64,000 nt of DNA from Actinobacteria bacterium 69-20 (GTDB taxonomy: Bacteria > Actinomycetota > Actinomycetes > Mycobacteriales > Nakamurellaceae): contig MKSW01000033.1 of NCBI GenBank assembly GCA_001897425.1, forward strand, positions 292,717 through 356,716, read 5' to 3'. Position numbers and translations under genes: made by a program. Below are positions 1-8,440 of this stretch, one piece after another. Positions within the stretch are counted from its first letter, which is position 1; every line of letters starts with the position of its first letter. A model generated the notes under the pieces. It had not been told where the DNA came from. It saw nothing but the letters and a program-made list of their open reading frames with translations, and made no database searches.

Positions 1-162
1 ATGGAGCTTGTGCTCTTCCATCTCGGGGTGCCCGTCTTCGCCGACGCCGAGGAGATAGTGAACCTGGGAACGGTCGCCGTCGTGCTCTTCGTCGCCTCCG
101 CGATATTCGGCGTGCTGCACAGGCGTGACGCCAAATCGGCACAGCCGCGAGGTGCGCGGTGA
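1..162 (+). CDS. C-terminal end of a membrane protein, partial
   Basis: An open frame runs in from the left edge and stops at TGA 160-162, giving 53 visible residues. They contain one hydrophobic stretch (about residues 20-40, LGTVAVVLFVASAIFGVL) followed by a basic tail, as at the cytoplasmic end of a polytopic membrane protein. The shape is loosely like the last helix of NhaA-type Na+/H+ antiporters, but this is weak. The ATG at position 1 may be internal. The stop overlaps the start of the next gene by 4 bases, so the two are probably co-translated. Confidence 0.5.
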   Translation: MELVLFHLGVPVFADAEEIVNLGTVAVVLFVASAIFGVLHRRDAKSAQPRGAR

Positions 163-542
163 GCCATCCCACCGTCGAACTCGACGACACGGTTCACCAA
201 CGAACCCGTCTCGGCATCCTCGCCATTCTGTCCCGCGGCGATCGCGTCGAGTTCGGTTATCTCCAAGAGGTTTTGGGTCTCTCGGCGGGAAACCTGTCTC
301 GGCATCTGACCACGCTGATCGAGGCCCGGTTGGTGACCGTCGACAAGGGCTATCAGGGCCGCCGCCCACGCACCTGGATATCCATCACAAAGACGGGCAA
401 GAACGCCTATGACGGCGAGATGGCGATCCTCCGATCACTGCTCGCCCTGCAAGATGCACCCCGCGATGAGGACCCCAACGCGTCCGAAACGGACGATGTC
501 GACCAGCACCCAGACGGCGACCGCGAGCAGACCTCTTCATGA
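159..542 (+). CDS. Winged-helix transcriptional regulator (HTH_34/MarR-like)
   Basis: A 127-residue protein starting at GTG inside the stop of the upstream membrane gene. Residues about 13-90 form a compact winged helix: a first helix around TRLGILAILSRGDRVEFG, a recognition segment LGLSAGNLSRHLTTLIEA, then a basic wing with GRRPRTWISITKTGK. This matches the small DNA-binding-only winged-helix family found beside membrane proteins in actinobacteria. The tail (about 105-127) is acidic and likely disordered. It probably controls the operon it sits in. No ligand domain is visible. Confidence 0.75.
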   Translation: MSHPTVELDDTVHQRTRLGILAILSRGDRVEFGYLQEVLGLSAGNLSRHLTTLIEARLVTVDKGYQGRRPRTWISITKTGKNAYDGEMAILRSLLALQDAPRDEDPNASETDDVDQHPDGDREQTSS

Positions 543-686
543 ACTCACTCCAAAATAACCCTGTGCCGACATCGGGCGCAGCCCAAGGGTTCTCGATCAA
601 ATCCAGTCTCTGTCCCCTATCCGCAGCCCGCGGTGAATAGGCTGGTGGCAGTCAGAGCGTCGCACCGGCGACGGGAGGTGCCGTAC

Positions 687-869
687 ATGAAAGACCAAGC
701 CCATACCCGACCGCGACGTCGCCGACCGGTGGCGCACGACTACACACGCCTTCCCGAAGACCGTCCCGACCTCAATAAGGTGTTTCTCGCCGTCGATGTC
801 GGCAGCACTGCCCCGCCTGGAACAGACGCCACCGAAGCCACCTGGGTCGTGCGCTACAGCAACGGATAG
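687..869 (+). CDS. Small hypothetical protein
   Basis: A possible 60-residue protein beginning at an ATG with a good ribosome site (GGGAGG at 673-678, about 8 bases upstream). The product is basic at the N-terminus (RPRRRRP) and ends WVVRYSNG. I recognise no domain. The start with its Shine-Dalgarno site is the main support. Codon use is not decisive and it may be non-coding. Confidence 0.3.
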   Translation: MKDQAHTRPRRRRPVAHDYTRLPEDRPDLNKVFLAVDVGSTAPPGTDATEATWVVRYSNG

Positions 870-1221
870 CCCCGCAGGTCGATTCCGTTCGGGGGGTGAA
901 CTCCGGGCCGGCGGCACACCACGACCGCAGGTGCGCCTCAAGGGTGCGCGGCGATGAGGGATCGGCCCAGCTCGCCGGAACGGCGACGAACAGCGTCATA
1001 CTCGGCCTTGCCGATATCGGAGGCCACCGCGAATTCCCGGGCCGTCGACAACCCGGCGTCGGCTGGTCGGCGGTCGGAGCGGTACCGGACGCGCCCGCGC
1101 GAGGTCGCGCATAACGTCGACATACGATGTGGCGTCAAGGGTGTCGGATGCGGGCGGGTGATCGGATGGCCACCGTGCGTGACGTCGCCGGCAACGTGAT
1201 CGCGGCGTCGGTTCGTCGGGT
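870..1221. other. Intergenic gap with one long-form motif copy
   Basis: I see no credible gene in these 352 bases. The gap holds a reverse-strand copy of the dispersed motif (core 994-1000) in its 30-base long form, 971-1000, also found at 3941-3970 and 6347-6376. The last base of the gap is the first base of another core (1221-1227) that spans the start codon of the phosphate transporter. Confidence 0.6.
971..1000 (-). repeat. 30-bp long-form dispersed motif, copy 1
   Basis: The plus strand reads CTCGCCGG, one variable base, ACGGCGACGA, then ACAGCGTCATA. The same 30 bases recur at 3941-3970 and 6347-6376 with only a few differences. Read on the minus strand the core is TATGACGCTGTTCGTCGCC. 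All three copies are intergenic. Confidence 0.8.
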
Positions 1222-2283
1222 ATGACGATCCTGCTGGTCGCCGTGGCGGTGGCATTCGCGGTCAGCATGGGCGCGCACTACACCGGCGCGTGCATGGGCA
1301 TGCCGCACGCGCTCGGCGCCGTGTCCTCGCGCGCGGCGCTATGGATCATGGCACCGCTGACGCTGCTCGGCGCGGCGCTGGCCTCGCACGGCGTGCAGCA
1401 CACGGTCGGCTTCGACCTGGTGACCCGCCCGCTGACGGTCGTGGCGGCGGTGATCGTGCTCGGCGTCGCGTTCGCGCTGACCTCGCTGTTCAACGTGCTG
1501 CGGATCCCCTCGTCCACGATCCAGATCCTGGTGTTCAGCGTGGCCGGGGCGGCGCTCGCCGGGCACGCCGGGGTGCGCTGGGGCACGATCGTCACGCTAG
1601 CCGTCGTGTGGGTGATCGCCCCGCCCGTTGCGGCGGTGGTCGGGTTCGCGGCGACTCGGGCGCTCGACCGTGTTCCGGGGATCCGCCCGCTCACCACCGT
1701 CACCGGGAGCGCCGCTGCGGTGGCCGCTGCGGTGCCTGCTGTCCCGGCTGCGACCGATGCCGAATCCGCGACCGGCGCGGAATCCGGACCCGCGACCCTG
1801 CGAGGCGCCGCGATGGTCGGGGTCGCGTTGACGGCGGTCGGCGCGGCCGCGTCGTTCACGATGGGCGCCAACGACGTCGCGAACGCCGCCGGGTCGCTGG
1901 TCGGTACCGGCACGTTCACCGCGTTGACCGCGGGCGCCGTGTGCGGAGCAGGTTTGGCCGTCGGAGTACTCACCTGGGGCCGGCCGCTACTGCGCAAGGT
2001 CGCGTTCGACATCGTCACCGTCGACCGCCCGATGGCCACCGCCGCGCAACTCGTGCAGGCCGTCGTCGTCCTCTGCGCGGTAGCGTTCGGTTTGTTCACG
2101 TCGATGAATCAAGCGCTGGTCGGGGCAATGGCCGGCGCCGGCATGGCCCGCGGCCGCCACGCCGTCAAGACCGCCAGCCTGTACGGCATCCTGCGCGGCT
2201 GGCTCATCGGCCCGGCTGCCGGGATCGCCGCCGCCTACCTGATCACCCTCGCGGTCGGCGCCGCCGGCGTTGCCGTGGCGTGA
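1222..2283 (+). CDS. PiT-family inorganic phosphate transporter
   Basis: A 353-residue polytopic membrane protein that should take up phosphate by cation symport. The second PiT signature GANDVANA is intact at residues 215-222 and is followed by GSLVGTGTF. The first half carries only a degenerate form of the signature (GAHYTGACMG near residue 17), where PiT proteins normally have GANDxANA. The two halves flank a variable cytoplasmic loop rich in Ala/Pro/Glu (about 165-195). The start chosen is ATG 1222, which lies inside the dispersed motif (CGGGTATGACG). Confidence 0.85.
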   Translation: MTILLVAVAVAFAVSMGAHYTGACMGMPHALGAVSSRAALWIMAPLTLLGAALASHGVQHTVGFDLVTRPLTVVAAVIVLGVAFALTSLFNVLRIPSSTIQILVFSVAGAALAGHAGVRWGTIVTLAVVWVIAPPVAAVVGFAATRALDRVPGIRPLTTVTGSAAAVAAAVPAVPAATDAESATGAESGPATLRGAAMVGVALTAVGAAASFTMGANDVANAAGSLVGTGTFTALTAGAVCGAGLAVGVLTWGRPLLRKVAFDIVTVDRPMATAAQLVQAVVVLCAVAFGLFTSMNQALVGAMAGAGMARGRHAVKTASLYGILRGWLIGPAAGIAAAYLITLAVGAAGVAVA

Positions 2284-2412
2284 CGATTCGGTCTGCTACA
2301 GCGGTCGGTGCGGCCGTGGGTACTCGGCTGTCGACCGAACTCGCGTCAGCCGTGCTCCTCCATCGCATGCCACCCGCGTCAGGAGACTCTCGGAGCAACA
2401 CCGTTCTTTAGG

Positions 2413-2433
2413 AGTAGTACGGCACAGTAGTAC
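2413..2433 (+). promoter_or_regulatory. Direct repeat upstream of vapB, probable operator
   Basis: Two copies of AGTAGTAC (2413-2420 and 2426-2433), 13 bases apart start to start, lie just ahead of the antitoxin ATG at 2443. Type II antitoxins usually autoregulate through such repeats, so this is the likely VapBC binding site. That is inferred from position. Confidence 0.45.
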
Positions 2434-2442
2434 GCTGTCGGC

Positions 2443-2718
2443 ATGCGACAGGTGCCCGTCCGCGAGCTGAATCAACATACCGCCGATGTGCTGGCGCGCG
2501 TCGAGATGGGTGAGCGGATCGAAATCACGCGCAACGGGGTGAGCGTCGCAATCATCGAACCCGCACAGCCGAACCCGCTCGGCGAGTTGATCGGATCAGG
2601 CGAGTTCCGCCCGGCCCGCGGCGAGCTTCCGTTGCTCGCCACCGGCTCCACCGTCGCATCCGACACCGCCGGACTGGACGCCGTCCTGGCGGACCGCTAC
2701 GGCGGGGAGCGCTGGTAA
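2443..2718 (+). CDS. vapB: Phd/YefM-type antitoxin of a VapBC pair
   Basis: A 91-residue antitoxin. The N-terminus QVPVRELNQHTADVLARVE followed by GERIEITRNGVSVAII is the typical Phd/YefM dimerisation and DNA-binding fold, and the C-terminal half is the flexible toxin-binding part. It lies 6 bases before a PIN-domain toxin. It should neutralise that toxin and repress the operon from the repeats at 2413-2433. Confidence 0.85.
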   Translation: MRQVPVRELNQHTADVLARVEMGERIEITRNGVSVAIIEPAQPNPLGELIGSGEFRPARGELPLLATGSTVASDTAGLDAVLADRYGGERW

Positions 2719-2724
2719 TCCACC

Positions 2725-3135
2725 GTGATCTACATCGACACGTCCGCCGCAATGAAACTCGTGCGACCCGAGACCCACAGTGACGACCTTTCGAACTGGC
2801 TGAGGGAGCGGCGCCATCATCCGGTGCTGTCATCGGTGTTGATCGAGGTGGAACTGATCCGCGCCACGCAGCGCAGCGCACCCGAGAAGCTGCACCGCGC
2901 GGCGGAAGTCCTCCGCGGCGTCGGAACAGTGACCCTGTCGCCTCCGGTCGTTACGCGAGCCGCCGCCTACTCTGAAATGAGCCTCCGATCGCTCGACGCC
3001 ATCCACGTGGCCACGGCTGAGCACGTGGTCGCCGTGACCAAGGTCGGGCTCGAAGCCTTCGTCGCATACGACGATCGGCTGCTCGATGCGGCCCGAAGCG
3101 TGGGGCTACCGACGGTCGCCCCGGGCATCGCCTGA
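2725..3135 (+). CDS. vapC: PIN-domain ribonuclease toxin (VapC)
   Basis: A 136-residue PIN-domain protein starting at GTG. Acidic residues expected for the metal site are present: Asp5 in MIYIDTSAAMK, Glu in SSVLIEVELIR, Asp in RSLDAIHVATA and Asp in FVAYDDRLLDAA. VapC toxins cut RNA, commonly tRNA or rRNA. Length and gene order (antitoxin first, short gap) are standard and nothing looks damaged. Confidence 0.9.
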   Translation: MIYIDTSAAMKLVRPETHSDDLSNWLRERRHHPVLSSVLIEVELIRATQRSAPEKLHRAAEVLRGVGTVTLSPPVVTRAAAYSEMSLRSLDAIHVATAEHVVAVTKVGLEAFVAYDDRLLDAARSVGLPTVAPGIA

Positions 3136-3260
3136 TCGTTCCGGCATCCGATATCGGCCATCGCCAACCGAACCCATGTCAGTAGTGCTCGCGAGCCTGC
3201 AGCTTCGGGTGGGAGGTTCCGTACCGGCCGACGTTCCGACTGCTCTCGTACCACGTTCAG

Positions 3261-3596
3261 TCAGAGGCCGAGTAGGAGGCGCAAAGCGTGCTCGGCGCGA
3301 TCGAGGCGATCGGCGGGCACCAGGCCGAGCCGTCGAATCAGCCGCTGGGTGGACACGGACTTGATGTCTTCGGTCTTGGCATAGCTCGTGTGGTCCAGGC
3401 CCGACTCGCCCGCTTCGATCTCAATGTGGGAGGGCAATCCGCGGCGCGTGCTGGTGATGGGAAGAACGACCGCCAACTCGGCGCGGCTCCGGTTGAACCG
3501 GTCCACCGAGATCACCGCCGCGGGCCGTCGATAGCCCTGCTCATGCCCGATCGGTTCGCCGAAGTCGACCAGCCACACCTCTCCGCGATGTGCCAT
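3261..3596 (-). CDS. mazF: MazF/PemK-type endoribonuclease toxin
   Basis: A 111-residue toxin with the MazF layout: RGEVWLVDFGEPIGHEQGYRRPAAVIS at the start, a central VVLPITSTRRGLPSHIEI strand pair, and TEDIKSVSTQRLIRRLG near the end. It starts 3 bases after the stop of its antitoxin on the minus strand, so the pair is one transcript. MazF enzymes cut mRNA at short sites. The frame is intact, unlike the second mazF at 14494. Confidence 0.9.
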   Translation of the reverse strand: MAHRGEVWLVDFGEPIGHEQGYRRPAAVISVDRFNRSRAELAVVLPITSTRRGLPSHIEIEAGESGLDHTSYAKTEDIKSVSTQRLIRRLGLVPADRLDRAEHALRLLLGL

Positions 3597-3599
3597 CGA

Positions 3600-3845
3600 T
3601 CAGGGCTTGTCGAGGTGATCGGCCAATGCGGGTGCTTCGCCTGCTCGCTCGGCTTGAACCTCGGCCCACTGCTCGGGATCGTCGGCAAGGCGCTGGTAGC
3701 CGGAGTCGAATGCCGTCCAGAACACGTCGGCCTCGTATGCCACGACGGCGTCCTCGACGATGGTCTGGATGCGTCGTCCGGTGGCATCGGCGAGCGTTAC
3801 GAGGCGTTCATGCGTTTCCTCGCTGACGCGCACGGTCGTACTCAC
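3600..3845 (-). CDS. mazE: Ribbon-helix-helix antitoxin (MazE-like)
   Basis: An 81-residue protein beginning STTVRVSEETHERLVTLAD, a ribbon-helix-helix start, followed by an acidic C-terminus that should wrap the toxin. The start is GTG at 3845. Two GAGTCTAC repeats just upstream are a likely operator. Adjacent mazF supports the assignment. Confidence 0.85.
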   Translation of the reverse strand: MSTTVRVSEETHERLVTLADATGRRIQTIVEDAVVAYEADVFWTAFDSGYQRLADDPEQWAEVQAERAGEAPALADHLDKP

Positions 3846-3850
3846 GCCAT

Positions 3851-3884
3851 GAGTCTACTCACCGGTAGATCGTAGCGAGTCTAC
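3851..3884 (-). promoter_or_regulatory. Repeat pair upstream of mazE, probable operator/promoter
   Basis: GAGTCTAC occurs at 3851-3858 and again at 3877-3884, with a related GTAGATCGTAG between. The block covers the expected promoter of mazEF, so it is a likely autoregulation site. This is inferred from position and repetition. Confidence 0.4.
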
Positions 3885-3940
3885 AAATTCGCTGTATCGC
3901 GATGGCCCGAACGCGCGCAGGCGATCAGGACACGGCCCGA

Positions 3941-3980
3941 CTCGCCGGGACGGCGACGAACAGCGTCATCCCCGTCATAT
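3941..3980 (-). repeat. Long-form dispersed motif, copy 2, plus a second core
   Basis: The 30-base long form is at 3941-3970 with core variant GATGACG. It is followed at once by another core in the same orientation (CGTCATA, 3973-3979). A similar double core occurs inside the DUF2339 gene at 54283-54298. The site lies between the glyoxalase-fold gene and mazE. Confidence 0.8.
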
Positions 3981-4028
3981 CCGGCCGTGTCGCTCACGGA
4001 CTGCCCCCCGCGGCCGGTCAACGCACTG

Positions 4029-4865
4029 TCAGCTCGGAGCCACGAACTGGTTGACCGTGAACGTCGCGCCGGCCGGGTCGGCGATCACCGCATACTTCAC
4101 CCATGGCGCGTCCGTGGGTGGAATGAGCACCGATCCGCCCAGCTCGGTCGCCCGTGCCGCGATCGCCTCCGCGTCGTCGACGCCGAACGCCACGCCCCAG
4201 GAGGCTGGTCCGCCACCACGCGGCATCACCCTAGCCACAACATCCTCGAACCCCTCGGGAGCACCCATCTCCCGCATCCCGGCGCGAAGACCCGGGGTGA
4301 GTTCCTCCAGGTGGTCGCCATAGCCGGGCAGCGTCCACGCCGGCGACCCCGTTCCGAAATCGAGTGCATTCCAACCGAAGACGGCGTGGTAGAAGGTCTT
4401 CGCAGTTTCGACATCGTCGGTGTGCAGGTCGTTGAAGTTCACCGCGCCGTGCTCGTTGACGGCCGCGCTGCCCCGGTGCAGGCCGGGCTGCCAGACGCTG
4501 AACACCGCGCCCTCCGGATCGGCGAACACGGCCATGCGCCCGGCGTCGAACACGTCGAACGGCTCCGACAGGACGCTGCCGCCCGCGGCCCGGACCCGTT
4601 CGGCGGCCTCGTCGGCGGAGGTCACCCGCACGTAGGTGTTCCACCTCGCCTGCGACGGCGCGCCCTGCGGGATCGAGGAGATCGCCGCCGTGTCGCGCCC
4701 GCCGATGCGGGCCATGAAGTAGTGGCCGCCGGAGTCGGGCGGCATCTCGTCCGTTGTCTCCCACCCGAACAGATCCGCATAGAAGCGCGCAGCGGCAGCG
4801 GGATCGGGCTGATTCGTGTCCACCCAGCACGGAACGCCGGCGGGGTAATCGTTGCGTGTACTCAT
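4029..4865 (-). CDS. VOC-superfamily (glyoxalase-fold) two-domain protein
   Basis: A 278-residue protein made of two tandem VOC modules. Module one (about 10-130) has PCWVDTNQPDPAAAARFYADLFGWE. Module two (about 140-270) has AVNFNDLHTDDVETAKTFY and ends GATFTVNQFV. The layout resembles the mycobacterial secreted antigen CFP30B and related hydroxylase/glyoxalase-like proteins. Metal ligands are not obvious and substrate is unknown. Monocistronic, with a motif copy downstream at 3957-3979. Confidence 0.8.
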   Translation of the reverse strand: MSTRNDYPAGVPCWVDTNQPDPAAAARFYADLFGWETTDEMPPDSGGHYFMARIGGRDTAAISSIPQGAPSQARWNTYVRVTSADEAAERVRAAGGSVLSEPFDVFDAGRMAVFADPEGAVFSVWQPGLHRGSAAVNEHGAVNFNDLHTDDVETAKTFYHAVFGWNALDFGTGSPAWTLPGYGDHLEELTPGLRAGMREMGAPEGFEDVVARVMPRGGGPASWGVAFGVDDAEAIAARATELGGSVLIPPTDAPWVKYAVIADPAGATFTVNQFVAPS

Positions 4866-5296
4866 TGCAGCAGGCTACAACTTCGGTCCGACACTCCGCC
4901 GGAAACAGCTCCCGTCGGGCAAACAACGCAGGTCGCGCGGTCTGCTCGTCCGCCCTCGTTCCGTTGCGTCGTGGCGATGATCGACCGAGTATGACGATGT
5001 TCGCGGCTCACGCCGGCCGGGCGGAAATCCGCTCGCCCGAGCCCGGGACGGCCGCCGAATGACACCGGCACGGGGCGCAGGCCCGGGGTATCGAAAGGGC
5101 GCTGGCCAGAGCAGCGCCGGCCGAAGCGGCACTGGCCGAAGCGGCGATCGAGGCGTTATAGTTCCCGATCGCGGCACGCGCGAGACGGCCCCGATCCGCC
5201 CGGTTCGTCCGAACCACCTGGTCCACCCGGTAAACCCGCCCCGCCCGCGCTGCCGTGGCAGTCCCCCTCCGTCGGCGCGACCATCGGGGAGGCACG
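4866..5296. other. Divergent intergenic region with a motif copy
   Basis: There is no credible gene in 431 bases between the divergent VOC and DUF2235 genes. A forward motif copy is at 4986-5006 (CGAGTATGACGATGTTCGCGG). A small direct repeat, GGCCGAAGCGG, occurs twice within about 5118-5145. The region should hold promoters for both flanking genes, but I see no clear -35/-10 pair. Confidence 0.5.
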
Positions 5297-6334
5297 ATGG
5301 GCAAGCGACTCGTCATCTGCTGTGACGGCACCTGGAACACGAAGCGGCAGACCTCGCCGACCAACGTGGTGCGCTTCTGCGACATGATCGTGCCGCACGG
5401 CGCGGACGGCACCGAACAGCGTGCCTTCTACCACTCGGGGGTGGGCACCGGTCGGTGGGATCGGTTGCGCGGCGGCGCTTTCGGGTTCGGCCTGTCGCGG
5501 ATCGTCAAGGACGCCTACCGCATCGTCGTGAACAACTACGACCCCGGCGACGAGCTGTTCTTCCTCGGATTCTCCCGCGGCGCGTTCACCGCGCGGAGCA
5601 CGGCGGGCCTCATCCGCAACGCCGGAATCCTGCGGCGCGACCAGGCCGCGCACATCGACGACGCGTACGCGCTGTACCGCACCAAGGAGGGTCCTGACGC
5701 ACCGGCCGCCGTGGAGTTCCGGCGCCAGTATTCGCTCTCCGACCGGACGCCGATCCGCTTCATCGGCGTCTGGGACACCGTCGGGTCGCTCGGCATCCCG
5801 AACCTGGGAATCCCGCTCCTCGGCCCCGTCGCCCGCTGGGTGAACCGGCGCTGGGCCTTCCACGACGTGAAGCTGTCCAGTCGCGTGGCGTCCGCATTCC
5901 AGGCGCTGTCGATCGACGAGGCCCGCCGCCCCTTCGAGCCGACCCTGTGGCAGCAGCAGCCGCACTCCGACGGCCAGCAGCTGGCGCAGGTGTGGTTCGC
6001 GGGGGACCACTCCGACATCGGCGGCGGCTATGCGGACCGCCGGCTGGCGGAGATCGCCCTGTGGTGGTTGACCGCCCGCGCGCGCGACTGCGGCCTGGCG
6101 TTCCGGGACGATCCGGGCGAACCGCTGGACGAGTCCCTCGCGACGGGTCCGGTCCACGACTCCCGCACGGGGCTCTTCCGCCTCATCCGCCCGGTAGTGC
6201 GACGGCTGGGCGCGGTCGATCCGGGCCATGAATCGGCGGCGTCCTCCGCGATCGGCAGGCAGCGCGGCGGGGGCTACGACCCACCGGGGCTCGCCGCCTA
6301 TCTCGCCGGGACGTACCATGAAGCCATGCTCTGA
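5297..6334 (+). CDS. DUF2235-domain alpha/beta hydrolase (Tle1-like catalytic fold)
   Basis: A 345-residue protein of the DUF2235 family. It opens KRLVICCDGTWNT, has a nucleophile elbow GFSRGA with Ser93, and a later FAGDHSDIGGGY that supplies the acidic residue and histidine typical of Tle1-type phospholipases. The start is ATG 5297 because a strong ribosome site (GGGGAGG) lies 5 bases ahead of it. A longer reading from 5255 lacks one. No type VI secretion genes are nearby, so a housekeeping or lipid-related hydrolase is more likely than an effector. There is no signal peptide. Confidence 0.85.
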   Translation: MGKRLVICCDGTWNTKRQTSPTNVVRFCDMIVPHGADGTEQRAFYHSGVGTGRWDRLRGGAFGFGLSRIVKDAYRIVVNNYDPGDELFFLGFSRGAFTARSTAGLIRNAGILRRDQAAHIDDAYALYRTKEGPDAPAAVEFRRQYSLSDRTPIRFIGVWDTVGSLGIPNLGIPLLGPVARWVNRRWAFHDVKLSSRVASAFQALSIDEARRPFEPTLWQQQPHSDGQQLAQVWFAGDHSDIGGGYADRRLAEIALWWLTARARDCGLAFRDDPGEPLDESLATGPVHDSRTGLFRLIRPVVRRLGAVDPGHESAASSAIGRQRGGGYDPPGLAAYLAGTYHEAML

Positions 6335-6570
6335 CACATTCGCCCACTCGCCGGTACGGCGACGATCAGCGTCATATTCGTTGCGTCCCAACCTGATTCG
6401 ATGGCCTACCGCACACCGGCCGCCCCCGGAACCGTGACGGAACCGCGATCAACGACCGGGTATGACGACGTTCGCGGCTCAGGTCGACCAGGAAACCGCA
6501 CCCGGCGAGGCCACATCGAATTGCGGTCTCGCCGGGCAGGCGCACTCCGACCCCCCTTCACACACCCGGC
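6335..6570. repeat. Inverted pair of dispersed motifs between convergent genes
   Basis: The gap between two convergent genes carries a reverse long-form copy (6347-6376) and a forward copy (6458-6478, CGGGTATGACGACGTTCGCGG), arranged tail-out as an inverted pair about 85 bases apart. The arms could pair in RNA from either strand, so the site may serve as a loose bidirectional terminator. No gene is visible. Confidence 0.6.
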
Positions 6571-8328
6571 TCAGCCGCAGACCGCGCCCTTCGACGCGGA
6601 CTGCACCAGCTTGGCGAACTTAGCCAGCACGCCGCGGGTGTAACGCGGGGGGAGCGGCTGCCAGCCGGCCTTCCGCCGCTCCAGCTCCTCGGGATCCACC
6701 AGCAGGTCGAGCGTGCGGTTCGTGAGGTCGATGCGGATCTGGTCGCCGTCCCGCACGAACGCGATGGGGCCGCCGTCGGTCGCCTCGGGCGCCACGTGCC
6801 CCACGCACAGTCCGGTGGTGCCGCCGGAGAACCGGCCGTCGGTCAGCAGCAGCACGTCCTTGCCGAGACCGGCACCCTTGATCGCACCGGTGATCGCCAG
6901 CATCTCGCGCATGCCGGGGCCGCCCTTCGGGCCCTCGTAGCGGATCACCACCGCATCGCCCGCGGTGATGGTGCCGTCCTCCAGCGCGTCGAGCGCACCG
7001 CGTTCACGGTCGAAGACCCGTGCGGTGCCGGTGAAGACCTGCGTATCGAAGCCGGCCGACTTCACCACCGCGCCCTCCGGGCAGAGCGACCCGCCGAGAA
7101 TCGTGATGCCGCCGGTCTTGTGGATGGGTTTGGACATCTCGTGCAGCACAGTGCCGTCCAACTTCGGCGGGGCGAGCTCTTCCAGGTTCTCCGCCATGGT
7201 CTTGCCTGTGACGGTGGGCACGTCCCCGTGCAGCAGTCCCGCGTCGAGCAGCGCCTTCATGATCACCGGCACGCCGCCGATGCGGTCCACATCGACCATG
7301 ACGTGCCGGCCGAACGGCTTGACATCGGCGAGCAGCGGCACCTTCTCGCCGATCCGGTTGAAGTCCTCCAGCTCCAGGTCGACGTCCGCCTCGTGCGCGA
7401 TCGCCAGCAGGTGCAGCACCGCGTTCGTGGATCCGCCGAACGCCATCAGCACGGTGATCGCGTTCTCGAACGCCTCCCGCGTCATGATCTGCCGGGCGGT
7501 GAGCCCCTGGCGCAGCATGCCGACCACGGCCTCGCCGGAGCGGTGCGCGAAGTTGTCCCGGCGCCGGTCGGTTGCGGGCGGCGACGCGCTGCCGGGGAGC
7601 GACATGCCCAGCGCCTCAGCGCAACTCGCCATCGTGTTGGCCGTGTACATGCCGCCGCAGGCTCCCTCGCCGGGGCAGATCGCACGCTCGATCGCGTCGA
7701 GGTCGGAATGCGGCATGAGTCCGCGGGCGCACGCACCGACCGCCTCGAACGCGTCGATGATGGTGACTTCCTTCTCGGTGCCGTCGTGCAGCTTGGCGGT
7801 GCCGGGCAGGATCGAGCCGGCGTACAGGAACACCGAGGCGAGGTCGAGGCGGGCCGCGGCCATCAGCATGCCGGGCAGCGACTTGTCGCACCCCGCAAGC
7901 AGAACCGAGCCGTCCAGCCGCTCGGCGCTCATCACGGTCTCGACGGAATCGGCGATCACCTCGCGGGACACCAGCGAGAAGTGCATCCCCTCGTGGCCCA
8001 TCGAGATGCCGTCGGAGACCGAGATGGTGCCGAACTCGAGTGGGTAGCCGCCGGCCGCGAACACGCCCTGCTTGCAGGCCTTGGCCAGCCGGTCCAGCGA
8101 CAGGTTGCAGGGGGTGATCTCGTTCCAGCTGGAACCGATGCCGATCTGCGGCTTCGCGAAATCCTCGTCGCCGAGCCCGACGGCGCGGAGCATGCCGCGC
8201 GCGGCGGTCGCCTCGTCACCGTCGGTCACCTGTCGGCTTCGGGGCTTGATGTCGACGCCGGGTGCGGCGGTCATGGAGGTGGATGGCGCGGCGTGGGATT
8301 CTGCGACGGTATGCGAAGCGACAGACAT
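6571..8328 (-). CDS. ilvD: Dihydroxy-acid dehydratase
   Basis: This enzyme makes the 2-oxo acid precursors of valine, isoleucine and (through the valine branch) leucine by dehydrating dihydroxy acids, using an iron-sulfur cluster. The 585-residue protein is close to the mycobacterial form along its length: [33 protein letters not shown] and [20 protein letters not shown] carry the cluster cysteines, and [15 protein letters not shown] is near the end. ATG 8328 gives the usual length with a short leader. A frame 32 residues longer is open upstream but looks non-coding. No other ilv genes lie in the window. Confidence 0.96.
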   Translation of the reverse strand: MSVASHTVAESHAAPSTSMTAAPGVDIKPRSRQVTDGDEATAARGMLRAVGLGDEDFAKPQIGIGSSWNEITPCNLSLDRLAKACKQGVFAAGGYPLEFGTISVSDGISMGHEGMHFSLVSREVIADSVETVMSAERLDGSVLLAGCDKSLPGMLMAAARLDLASVFLYAGSILPGTAKLHDGTEKEVTIIDAFEAVGACARGLMPHSDLDAIERAICPGEGACGGMYTANTMASCAEALGMSLPGSASPPATDRRRDNFAHRSGEAVVGMLRQGLTARQIMTREAFENAITVLMAFGGSTNAVLHLLAIAHEADVDLELEDFNRIGEKVPLLADVKPFGRHVMVDVDRIGGVPVIMKALLDAGLLHGDVPTVTGKTMAENLEELAPPKLDGTVLHEMSKPIHKTGGITILGGSLCPEGAVVKSAGFDTQVFTGTARVFDRERGALDALEDGTITAGDAVVIRYEGPKGGPGMREMLAITGAIKGAGLGKDVLLLTDGRFSGGTTGLCVGHVAPEATDGGPIAFVRDGDQIRIDLTNRTLDLLVDPEELERRKAGWQPLPPRYTRGVLAKFAKLVQSASKGAVCG

Positions 8329-8440
8329 GGCCTTGAGTCTAGGACGCAGCGCGCACCCGCTGGGCAGGTCTCCCGGCATGTGGGTTTCGGAGGACGGACC
8401 GACACGATCGGCGGCATCCGGCACGCCCCGGGGCGCGGGG

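Noticed and set aside
4420-5062. Short frames in the region upstream of the VOC gene
   Set aside because: No ribosome sites, no recognisable domains, and partial overlap with the VOC coding sequence.
5297-6334. Type VI secretion phospholipase effector
   Set aside because: The catalytic fold matches, but there is no immunity gene, VgrG, PAAR or other T6SS component nearby, and such systems are not expected in this group.
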